NCBI GenBank assembly: GCA_010029945.1
Contig: RGQW01000065.1
Location: 1-8,699 of the forward strand
Direction of reading: 5' to 3'
From: Actinomycetota bacterium
Lineage (GTDB): Bacteria; Actinomycetota; Actinomycetes; S36-B12
Length of the DNA: 8,699 nucleotides
Shown piece after piece: positions 1-5,281 of this stretch (position 1 is its first letter; each line of letters starts with the position of its first letter). Both the position numbers and the translations under genes were made by a program. The notes beneath the pieces are model-generated. The model saw nothing but the letters and a program-made list of their open reading frames with translations, had not been told where the DNA came from and did not search any database.

Positions 1-228
1 GTCTCGGTGCACGAGGGCAATCCGATCATCGTGGAGCTGCCGGCATCGGTCGAGCTGATGCTCACGTACACCGAGCCGGGCGTCCAAGGAGATCGCTCCA
101 CGGGGGGAACCAAACCTGCGACGCTCGAGACGGGCGCGGAGATTCAGGTGCCGTTGTTCATTGAGCCTGATACCAAGGTCAAGGTCGACACCCGCGATGG
201 TTCGTATCTCGGCCGCGTGAACGACTAA
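1..228 (+). CDS. efp: Elongation factor P, C-terminal part (partial)
   Basis: EF-P enters the ribosome between the P and E sites and relieves stalling at consecutive prolines. Only the last 75 codons are in the window, with the frame open from base 1 to a TAA stop. They cover the C-terminal OB-fold domain. The visible family signature includes EGNPI, VELP, TEPG, GDRSTGGTKPATLETG and the following VPLFI, then KVDTRDG near the end, which matches EF-P domain III closely. The N-terminal domain with the residue that is modified in some bacteria lies outside the window. The stop codon directly touches the nusB start, so the two genes are probably co-transcribed and translationally coupled; efp-nusB adjacency is common in Gram-positive bacteria. 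Identification is from motif recognition, not from a search. Confidence 0.95.
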   Translation, partial: VSVHEGNPIIVELPASVELMLTYTEPGVQGDRSTGGTKPATLETGAEIQVPLFIEPDTKVKVDTRDGSYLGRVND

Positions 229-648
229 ATGGCGGCACGCGGCAAGGCTCGTAAGCGCGCCTTGGACATCCTGTTTGAGGCCGATGCTCGCGCGGTCCCC
301 GTGGGAACGGTGCTGGCCGAGCAAGTGCGCCGCCGTGAGGCTGCGGGCGAGGATCCGCTCAATGAATACACCGTCACGATCGTCGAGGGCGTGCGCGCAC
401 ACCAGGCGGAGATTGATGCCACTCTCGTCGCGTCGTCCCACGGGTGGACATTGGAGCGGATGCCCCTCGTGGATCGGGCGATCCTCCAAGTGGCCGCCTT
501 TGAGATTGCCTTCGCCGAGGACGTTCCCGATGCGGTCGCAATCTCTGAGGCCGTTCGCTTGGCCACAGACTTGTCGACGGATGAATCCCCGCAGTTCGTG
601 AATGGGGTTCTGGCTGCTGTCGCGGCCTCGTCGCGCCAGTCGTCGTAA
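229..648 (+). CDS. nusB: Transcription antitermination factor NusB
   Basis: NusB binds the boxA element of nascent RNA together with NusE (ribosomal protein S10) and supports rRNA antitermination in the cytoplasm. The product has 139 residues, the usual length for the family. Family landmarks are the N-terminal basic helix ARKRALDILFEAD (residues 7-19), the WTLERMPLVDRAIL segment (73-86), the DVP..VAISEAVRLA segment (98-112) and the C-terminal SPQFVNGVL (120-128). The ATG follows the efp stop without any spacer (TAAATG) and no clear Shine-Dalgarno sequence is visible in the end of efp, so translation probably depends on re-initiation by ribosomes finishing efp. The gene ends 3 nt before the 3' end of a tRNA gene on the other strand. 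No terminator can be seen between them. Confidence 0.95.
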   Translation: MAARGKARKRALDILFEADARAVPVGTVLAEQVRRREAAGEDPLNEYTVTIVEGVRAHQAEIDATLVASSHGWTLERMPLVDRAILQVAAFEIAFAEDVPDAVAISEAVRLATDLSTDESPQFVNGVLAAVAASSRQSS

Positions 649-651
649 ACG

Positions 652-725
652 TGCCCCGGGTGGGATTCGAACCCACACTGGACGGTGTTTGAGACCGCTT
701 CCTCTACCGGTTGGGATACCGGGGC
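652..725 (-). tRNA. tRNA-Leu-like (anticodon CAA) with short variable loop
   Basis: A 74-nt cloverleaf on the minus strand. The acceptor stem GCCCCGG/CCGGGGC is perfect with discriminator A. The anticodon stem GCGGT/ACCGT has one G-U pair and the loop is CTCAAAC, giving anticodon CAA (reads UUG, Leu). The T arm is GTGGG-TTCGAAT-CCCAC. U8, A14, A15, G18-G19 and the T-loop residues are canonical, and A15 could pair with U48. The D stem is weak (about 3 pairs). The variable loop is only CCAGT (5 nt, type I), whereas bacterial tRNA-Leu normally has a long type II arm. No CCA is encoded; the next bases are CG. It is either an atypical leucine tRNA or a tRNA-like RNA charged with something else. 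The fold is clear; the amino acid identity is inferred only from the anticodon and A73. Confidence 0.85.
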
Positions 726-734
726 GACGGCCAC

Positions 735-740
735 ACAGTA
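735..740 (-). promoter_or_regulatory. Candidate -10 element of the tRNA gene
   Basis: TACTGT on the minus strand fits the actinobacterial -10 consensus TANNNT and ends 9 nt before the first tRNA base, so a transcript would start only 1-3 nt upstream of the mature 5' end. No convincing -35 is present; the expected place is occupied by the inverted repeat at 741-763. Confidence 0.35.
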
Positions 741-763
741 GCGCCGCGCATTGTGCGCTGCGC
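741..763. repeat. GC-rich inverted repeat between tRNA and pdtaR
   Basis: Arms GCGCCGCGCA (741-750) and TGCGCTGCGC (754-763) are complementary at 9 of 10 positions around a 3-nt TTG loop. It sits in the divergent spacer between the tRNA gene and pdtaR, just upstream of the tRNA -10 candidate. It may be a protein binding site acting on one or both promoters. A terminator is less likely because no T-run follows on either strand. Confidence 0.5.
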
Positions 764-812
764 CGAAGACCCGCGAGGTTGCCAGGCAGAGATAGATCCA
801 ATGTGAGGTGCG

Positions 813-818
813 TAGTGT
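813..818 (+). promoter_or_regulatory. Candidate -10 of pdtaR, leaderless arrangement
   Basis: TAGTGT matches TANNNT and is followed by exactly six bases (GGGACC) and then the GTG start of pdtaR, the spacing expected when transcription begins at the start codon itself. There is no Shine-Dalgarno sequence in front of the GTG, which fits leaderless translation as is common in actinobacteria. No good -35 is seen. Start site is inferred, not measured. Confidence 0.5.
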
Positions 819-824
819 GGGACC

Positions 825-1409
825 GTGAGTGAGGCCACCACCCGAGTAATCGTCGCCGAGGATGAGGCCGTCATCCGGATGGACTTGGTGGAGATGCTGA
901 AGGAACTCGGTTACGACGTCGTCGCTGAAGCCTTTAACGGTGAGCGTGCCGTGGAACTCGTCCGAGAGCACCGACCGGATCTTGCATTCTTGGATATTGC
1001 GATGCCGGTTCGCGATGGACTGTCGGCAGCCGAGGAAATCTCTCGGGACAACTTGTGCGCCGTCGTCATGGTGACCGCCTTCAGTCAGCGAGACGTGGCG
1101 ATGAAGGCTGCGGAGGCCGGAGCGGTCGGATACGTGGTGAAACCCTTCACCATGGCCGACCTCGAGCCGAGTATTGCGTTAGCCCTCGCTCGATGGCGCC
1201 AAATCCAAGACCTGCAGGAGCAGGTAGAGGCCCTGGGAGATCGTGCCAAGGCTCGGGAAGAAGTCGAGCGCGCCAAGGCGGTCCTGCAGGAGAGATTCGG
1301 GTTGTCTGAACCCGAGGCTTTCTCCTGGCTTCGCAAAGCGGCAATGGATCGCCGCGTCACCCTGTCGGAGGCCGCGACAGCCCTGCTGTCGGGCCAAGTG
1401 ACGCCCTAG
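825..1409 (+). CDS. pdtaR: ANTAR-domain response regulator (PdtaR family)
   Basis: A two-component response regulator that acts by binding RNA rather than DNA. The 194-residue product has an N-terminal receiver domain (about residues 6-120) with acidic pair E12-D13, phospho-acceptor D57 in the FLDIAMP segment, T84 and K106 in the VKPF motif. A helical stretch (about 124-145) leads into a C-terminal ANTAR domain (about 130-189) with VERAKAVLQERFGLSEPEAF and KAAMDRRVTLSEAA. ANTAR proteins bind paired small hairpins with hexanucleotide loops in mRNA leaders and prevent termination. In mycobacteria PdtaR is phosphorylated by the orphan kinase PdtaS; no kinase gene is in this window. The GTG start is chosen because the receiver domain begins directly after it and a -10 element lies six bases upstream. 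Its position near polA and liv genes resembles other actinobacteria. Confidence 0.95.
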   Translation: MSEATTRVIVAEDEAVIRMDLVEMLKELGYDVVAEAFNGERAVELVREHRPDLAFLDIAMPVRDGLSAAEEISRDNLCAVVMVTAFSQRDVAMKAAEAGAVGYVVKPFTMADLEPSIALALARWRQIQDLQEQVEALGDRAKAREEVERAKAVLQERFGLSEPEAFSWLRKAAMDRRVTLSEAATALLSGQVTP

Positions 1410-1410
1410 G

Positions 1411-1444
1411 GGCCGCCACGAGGCCTGGCGGGCCGCCCCGTGGC
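1411..1444 (+). terminator. GC-rich hairpin after pdtaR
   Basis: Immediately after the pdtaR stop, GGCCGCCA (1411-1418) pairs with TGGCGGGCC (1426-1434) with one bulged G and a 7-nt loop. A competing stem pairs GCCACG (1415-1420) with CGTGGC (1439-1444). No T-tract follows, so this would be a non-canonical terminator of the type seen in GC-rich actinobacteria, or only RNA structure. Confidence 0.4.
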
Positions 1445-1459
1445 ACCCGCGGCACCCGC
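1442..1459. repeat. 9-bp tandem duplication
   Basis: GGCACCCGC occurs twice head to tail (1442-1450 and 1451-1459) in the spacer between pdtaR and the binding-protein gene. No function is evident. Confidence 0.7.
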
Positions 1460-1511
1460 GGAAGGACGCTGGTGCGGCCCGGCAGGGGGTCTTGCGTGGA
1501 GGGCCTGCATA

Positions 1512-1545
1512 GGGGACACGCCTGGGGGACACGCCTGGGGGACAC
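1512..1545. repeat. 13-bp tandem repeat, about 2.5 copies
   Basis: The unit GACACGCCTGGGG is repeated exactly at 1515-1527 and 1528-1540, with a partial third copy (GACAC) at 1541-1545 and matching GGG on the left. It lies about 170 bp upstream of the start of the binding-protein gene. It may be simple slippage expansion or a binding array; nothing in the sequence decides. Confidence 0.8.
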
Positions 1546-1550
1546 CGAGG

Positions 1551-1608
1551 GGTCACCAGACGGCTCACGAGGGGGCGGGAAGGTCTCGCTAGGTCACATT
1601 CCGGTCAC
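1551..1608 (+). promoter_or_regulatory. Cluster of three GGTCAC hexamers upstream of livJ-like gene
   Basis: GGTCAC occurs at 1551-1556, 1592-1597 and 1603-1608. The last two are 11 bp apart, about one helical turn, and the last is framed by ATTC...GAAT half-sites (1598-1601 and 1609-1612). They lie 50 to 110 bp upstream of the candidate -10, a usual place for activator sites. The role as operator is inferred from clustering and phasing alone. Confidence 0.35.
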
Positions 1609-1633
1609 GAATGGGCTGAGGAGAGGACCTCGA

Positions 1634-1664
1634 TTACCACTCCGATAAGCCCCACGCCTACTGT
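1634..1664 (+). promoter_or_regulatory. Candidate promoter of the binding-protein gene
   Basis: A TANNNT-type -10 (TACTGT, 1659-1664) would give a leader of about 46 nt before the ATG. The only -35-like element is TTACCA (1634-1639), four of six matches to TTGACA but with a long 19-bp spacer. Confidence 0.35.
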
Positions 1665-1704
1665 TGTCCCACTGCGACGGTGATCGCCGTTGTTTCGTAT
1701 GTCC

Positions 1705-1710
1705 AAGGAG
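1705..1710 (+). promoter_or_regulatory. Shine-Dalgarno site that fixes the livJ-like start
   Basis: AAGGAG lies six bases before the ATG at 1717. It rules out the in-frame TTG and ATG codons further upstream (1690, 1699), and the ATG it serves opens a perfect lipoprotein signal peptide. Confidence 0.85.
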
Positions 1711-1716
1711 AACTGC

Positions 1717-3078
1717 ATGAAGCGCACTATGGCTCTCAAGGCCGTCGCTGTGCTCGGCGCCGCCTCCCTCGCACTCGCTGCCTGCAGCAGCGGTGACGAC
1801 GAGGCTGCTCCGGCAGAGACGACTGCTGAAGAGACTGCAGCCGAGGAACCCACGGAGGAAGAGGCTCCTGAAGAGGAGGCTCCCGAGGAGCCCGAGGCTG
1901 AGGAAACAGAAGAAGAAGCCACTTGCCAGAACGACACCCTGATCATTGGATCGATGTTGCCGGCTACCGGTGACCTTGCGTTCCTCGGGCCGCCCGAGTT
2001 CGCTGGTGTCGAGAAGGCCATCGCGGAGGTCGACGCCGGAGGCGGAGTCCTCGGAAACCCGATCACCTACATCGAGGGTGACTCTGGCGACACCACCACG
2101 GACATTGCCAGCCAGACCGTCGACTCGCACCTGTCTCAGGGCGTTCAGGCGATCATCGGCGCGGCATCCTCGGGTGTTTCGCTGACCGTCATCGACAAGA
2201 TCACCTCCAATGGTGTGGTCCACTTCTCGCCGGCCAACACGGCGCCTGCTCTGACCACCTACCCGGACAACGGCCTCTACTTCCGTGTTGCGCCGTCTGA
2301 CGTCCTCCAGGGTGCGGTCATCGCAGCTGACGCGATCAACAACGGCGTGGAGTCCATGGCCGTCGTTGCCCGTCAGGATCCGTACGGTGAAGGCCTGAAG
2401 GACGCTGTGGTCAAGGACTTCAGCGCCGCTGGTGGAACCGTCACCGCTGATCTGCTGTACGACCCCGCTGCTCCGTCCTTCGAGGCTGAGGTGGCTGAGG
2501 TTGTGGCCAGCGGACCGCAGGCAGTGACCGTGATCGGCTTCGAAGAGTCGGTCAAGCTCCTGCAGGAGATGATCAAGCAGGGCGCTGGCCCGCAGGACAT
2601 CCAGATCTACCTGGTGGACGGCAACATCTCGACCACCGCGTACGAGGATTTCCCGGCTGGCACCATGAACGGAACTCGGGCGACCGTGCCTTCGGGCGAG
2701 GCCGACCTGACTGCGTTCAACGAGAGCCTGCTTGAGGTCGATCCCGACCTCACGGACTTCGCCTACGGCGCACAGTCCTACGACGCCGCCATGCTCATCG
2801 CCCTGGCTGCTGAGGCTGCAGGATGCGCCGACGGCGTGTCCATCGCAACCGCGCTGCCTGAGGTCGCCGGTAACGGTGGCGAGGCGTGTGACAACTGGGC
2901 GGACTGCAAGGCACTGCTCGACGCTGGTACTGATATCGACTTCCAGGGTGTAACTGGCCCGGTCGACTTCAACGAGTACGGCGATCTCGCGCAGGGCACC
3001 ATTGAGGTGAACGAGTACACCTCGAACACTGAGTTCGAGTCACTGGGCAAGATCACCGCTGACGTGCCGCTGCCGTAG
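1717..3078 (+). CDS. livJ: Branched-chain amino acid ABC transporter substrate-binding lipoprotein
   Basis: This is the extracellular receptor of a HAAT-family importer. It is expected to bind branched-chain or related amino acids and deliver them to LivHM. The 453-residue product starts with a type II signal peptide (KR, then a hydrophobic run, lipobox LAAC with C23 as the lipidated residue). Residues 24-69 form an acidic tether with about 20 Glu and 2 Asp and no Lys or Arg. The Peripla_BP_6 type I binding fold follows from about residue 73 (LIIGSMLPATGD...AIAEVDAGGG...GDSGD...QGVQAIIG). Mature cysteines besides C23 are C70, C370, C391 and C397, so disulfides are possible. The tether is long for this family. 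The gene faces the permease/ATPase operon instead of heading it. The exact ligand cannot be read from sequence; the livJ symbol rests on family and context. Confidence 0.92.
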   Translation: MKRTMALKAVAVLGAASLALAACSSGDDEAAPAETTAEETAAEEPTEEEAPEEEAPEEPEAEETEEEATCQNDTLIIGSMLPATGDLAFLGPPEFAGVEKAIAEVDAGGGVLGNPITYIEGDSGDTTTDIASQTVDSHLSQGVQAIIGAASSGVSLTVIDKITSNGVVHFSPANTAPALTTYPDNGLYFRVAPSDVLQGAVIAADAINNGVESMAVVARQDPYGEGLKDAVVKDFSAAGGTVTADLLYDPAAPSFEAEVAEVVASGPQAVTVIGFEESVKLLQEMIKQGAGPQDIQIYLVDGNISTTAYEDFPAGTMNGTRATVPSGEADLTAFNESLLEVDPDLTDFAYGAQSYDAAMLIALAAEAAGCADGVSIATALPEVAGNGGEACDNWADCKALLDAGTDIDFQGVTGPVDFNEYGDLAQGTIEVNEYTSNTEFESLGKITADVPLP

Positions 3079-3096
3079 CAGCAAGTCACCACGTGT

Positions 3097-3130
3097 GTGG
3101 GCCCCGTCTCCTCCGGGAGGCGGGGCCCAC
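3097..3130 (+). terminator. Strong hairpin terminator after the binding-protein gene
   Basis: GTGGGCCCCG (3097-3106) pairs perfectly with CGGGGCCCAC (3121-3130). Inside it a T-G wobble and CTCC/GGAG extend the stem to 15 bp around a TCCG tetraloop. It begins 18 nt after the stop codon. The following CGCTTTCTC is only weakly T-rich. It should separate the plus-strand unit from the convergent liv operon and may work in both directions. Confidence 0.8.
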
Positions 3131-3506
3131 CGCTTTCTCGGCTGACGCGCTTCCAGGAGGGCGGCATAGCCGCCTGGGTGGGTAAATCGGCCCCCTGGAT
3201 CACGTTGGCCCGGCTGCATGACTCCAGATCCACCGGTTGCCCAGAGGCGCCTGTGGGGGGTTGGTATCCGCCGTCAGGCTCTACGCGTCCTCTGGGCCAT
3301 CGGTGCGCACGTTGCCCGCCCGGATATGGCCCACGAGCGTGCTGAGATCGCCGCCGGGGTTGCTCAGGCCGCTGCGGTGGGGGTTCAGGCCGATTCGATG
3401 GCGGGAGGTCCGCTGAGCGCCATCTCGGACCGATGGGTCATAGGCGACCGGGGATACGCGATCAGCCGCTTGCGGAATGTGGTGCTGGCGTAGTGCCCGC
3501 TGGCGG
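3131..3506. other. Intergenic stretch without a recognisable gene
   Basis: This 376-bp gap between the convergent binding-protein gene and livF holds no protein or RNA that I recognise. A hairpin GGCGGC-ATA-GCCGCC (3160-3174), extended by CCA/TGG across a GGAG bulge (3153-3177), may be a second terminator or one for the livF side. An ATG-started open frame at 3218-3493 (91 codons) has no Shine-Dalgarno sequence and no familiar motif. Short direct repeats are present: CAGGCCG twice within 3365-3395 and GCTGGCG twice within 3483-3506. No T-tract terminator directly follows livF. Confidence 0.5.
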
Positions 3507-4373
3507 TCAGGCCTGGGCGAGTGTGCCGAGGTACAGCTCGATGACCTTCGGGTCGTTGGCGAGATCCTTGCCGGTGCCGGTGTACGCGTTCTTGCCCTGG
3601 TCGAGGACGTAGCCCCGGTCCACGATCTGCAAGCACCGGCGTGCGTTCTGTTCAACGATGATGACCGTGACGCCGGTCTTGTTGATTTCGCGAACTCGGA
3701 CGAAGACCTCGTCCTGCAAGGCGGGGGAGAGGCCGGCGCTGGGCTCATCGAGCAACAGGACGCTCGGCTCCATCATCAGCGCGCGTCCCATCGCAACCAT
3801 TTGACGCTCGCCGCCGGAGAGTGAACCTGCTCGCTGTTTGCGACGCTCGCCCAACGTGGGGAACAGGTCCACCACCTTGTCGAAGCGTGCCGAGAAGTTC
3901 TTGGGGTCCTGGAAGGCGCCCATTTCCATGTTCTCCTCAATGGTGAGCGAGGGGAACACGTTGTTGGTTTGCGGCACGAAGCCCACGCCACGCCGGACAA
4001 GCTGATCCGCCCTGAGATTCGTGATGTCCTCGTCTCGCAGCAACACAGCGCCGGTGTTGATGTGGACGAGGCCGAAGATCGCCTTCAGCAGGGTTGACTT
4101 ACCCGCCCCATTGGGCCCGATGATGCCCACGAGTTCTCCGTCTTTGGCATACAGATCCGAGCTGTTGAGGATGTTCACCCCGGGGAAGTAGCCCGCATAC
4201 AGGCCGTCGGCCCGCACCAGCGCTCCGACCGCCTCCGACTTATGCACCTGCTCCATCGTCGCCGCGTGGGGCGTGGCGAGTTGCTCGGCATTCGTGTCGA
4301 GTTCGGTCTCGAAGACATGCGCGTTGTCCGGGTCGTCGGGCCCGGCGAGATCGGCTGGCTCGGTGTAGTTCAT
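3507..4373 (-). CDS. livF: Branched-chain amino acid ABC transporter ATP-binding protein LivF
   Basis: One of the two ATPase subunits driving the importer, located on the cytoplasmic side of LivHM. Of 288 residues, the ABC domain has Walker A GPNGAGKST (86-94), Q-loop Q135, signature LSGGERQ (185-191), Walker B with catalytic E210 (LLLDEP), D-loop AGLS, and VEQN where Q242 stands in place of the H-loop histidine, a normal LivF trait. The first 52 residues are an acidic, presumably flexible extension not found in typical LivF proteins of about 235 residues. The ATG overlaps the livG stop by 4 bp (ATGA) and has GGAG seven bases upstream, which supports the long form. M40 (codon at 4256) is an alternative start but has no clear ribosome binding site. 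It is the last gene of the operon. Confidence 0.95.
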   Translation of the reverse strand: MNYTEPADLAGPDDPDNAHVFETELDTNAEQLATPHAATMEQVHKSEAVGALVRADGLYAGYFPGVNILNSSDLYAKDGELVGIIGPNGAGKSTLLKAIFGLVHINTGAVLLRDEDITNLRADQLVRRGVGFVPQTNNVFPSLTIEENMEMGAFQDPKNFSARFDKVVDLFPTLGERRKQRAGSLSGGERQMVAMGRALMMEPSVLLLDEPSAGLSPALQDEVFVRVREINKTGVTVIIVEQNARRCLQIVDRGYVLDQGKNAYTGTGKDLANDPKVIELYLGTLAQA

Positions 4374-5281
4374 GCGCTGTCTCCGTCGGAGGATTCGGTG
4401 AGTGATTCCCCAGTCTCGGTCAACTGTGCCTCGTGGTGGGCTCCCAGGTAAGCGTCAATGACCGCCTGATCCTTCATGACGGTGTCCGGGGGGCCCTCCG
4501 CGATGACCTCTCCCTGGGCCATGACGATGACCCAGTCGCTGATGTCGTGAACCATGTCCATGTCGTGCTCGACGAAGAGGACGGTGGTGCCCTCTTCTCG
4601 CATGGTCTTGATGTGGCCGAGGAGGCTCTGCTTCAAGGCTGGGTTCACGCCCGCCATCGGCTCGTCGAGCATGATGAGTTCCGGATCCGCCATGAGTGCG
4701 CGAGCCATCTCGAGCAGTTTGCGCTGGCCACCAGACAAAGACCCGGCGAAATCCCCGACCTTCTCGTGCAGGTTGAACCGCTCGAGCAGCCCCATGGCCT
4801 TCTGGCCAACCGACTTCTCCTGGGAGTTCCACAGGAAGGGCAAGATGGCTGCGAAGAAGCGTTCACCGGTCTGGTGCTTGGCGCCGAGCCGCATGTTGTC
4901 GATAACGGTCATGCGGCTGAGGGCCTTGGTCAACTGGAAGGTGCGCACCATGCCGATCCGCGCCAGCTTGTACGGGGCGGTTCCGGCCACCTGGCGGTCG
5001 TTGAACGTCCAGGTGCCTTCGTTGGCGTCGTCGAATCCGGTGATCAAATTGAAGAACGTGGTCTTGCCGGCGCCGTTGGGCCCGATGAGGGCAGTGATCG
5101 CCCCACGCTGAATCTCGACGTGTTCCACGTTCACCGCTGTGAGGCCGCCGAAGGACCGACGAACGTGGTCGGCGACCATGATCGGGTCGGGCTTGGGCAC
5201 GCCGGGGCGGGGTTCCACGGCGGAGAGCGCGGCGCGGGCGGACGCAGCTATCGAGTCAGAGACTGCTTGGTCATTTGGCAT
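4370..5281 (-). CDS. livG: Branched-chain amino acid ABC transporter ATP-binding protein LivG
   Basis: The partner ATPase of LivF. The 303-residue product has Walker A GPNGAGKTT (67-75), Q-loop Q116 in RTFQLTKAL, signature LSGGQRK (182-188), Walker B LIMLDE with catalytic E207, the LivG-typical AGVNP segment (210-214) and H-loop H239 in FVEHDMDMV. About 33 residues rich in Ala and Pro precede the ABC domain, and a Ser/Glu/Asp-rich tail of about 20 residues follows it; both go beyond the usual LivG length of about 255. The ATG overlaps the end of livM by 11 bp, and GGGAG lies ten bases upstream inside livM. Overlaps on both sides indicate strict operon expression. Confidence 0.95.
   Translation of the reverse strand: MPNDQAVSDSIAASARAALSAVEPRPGVPKPDPIMVADHVRRSFGGLTAVNVEHVEIQRGAITALIGPNGAGKTTFFNLITGFDDANEGTWTFNDRQVAGTAPYKLARIGMVRTFQLTKALSRMTVIDNMRLGAKHQTGERFFAAILPFLWNSQEKSVGQKAMGLLERFNLHEKVGDFAGSLSGGQRKLLEMARALMADPELIMLDEPMAGVNPALKQSLLGHIKTMREEGTTVLFVEHDMDMVHDISDWVIVMAQGEVIAEGPPDTVMKDQAVIDAYLGAHHEAQLTETGESLTESSDGDSA

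Noticed and set aside
225..971. 248-codon minus-strand open frame across nusB, the tRNA and pdtaR
   Set aside because: It runs through two convincing genes and a tRNA, with Ser/Arg/Thr-rich sequence and no domain.
1512..1545. CRISPR-like array
   Set aside because: The 13-bp units are directly adjacent without spacers; the same holds for the 15-bp array at 8091-8150. No cas genes are present.
1690..1716. Upstream TTG/ATG starts for the binding-protein gene
   Set aside because: The AAGGAG site lies between these codons and the ATG at 1717, and only the latter gives a normal lipoprotein signal peptide.
3218..3493. 91-codon plus-strand open frame in the gap before livF
   Set aside because: No Shine-Dalgarno site, no recognisable motif; such frames are expected by chance in GC-rich DNA.
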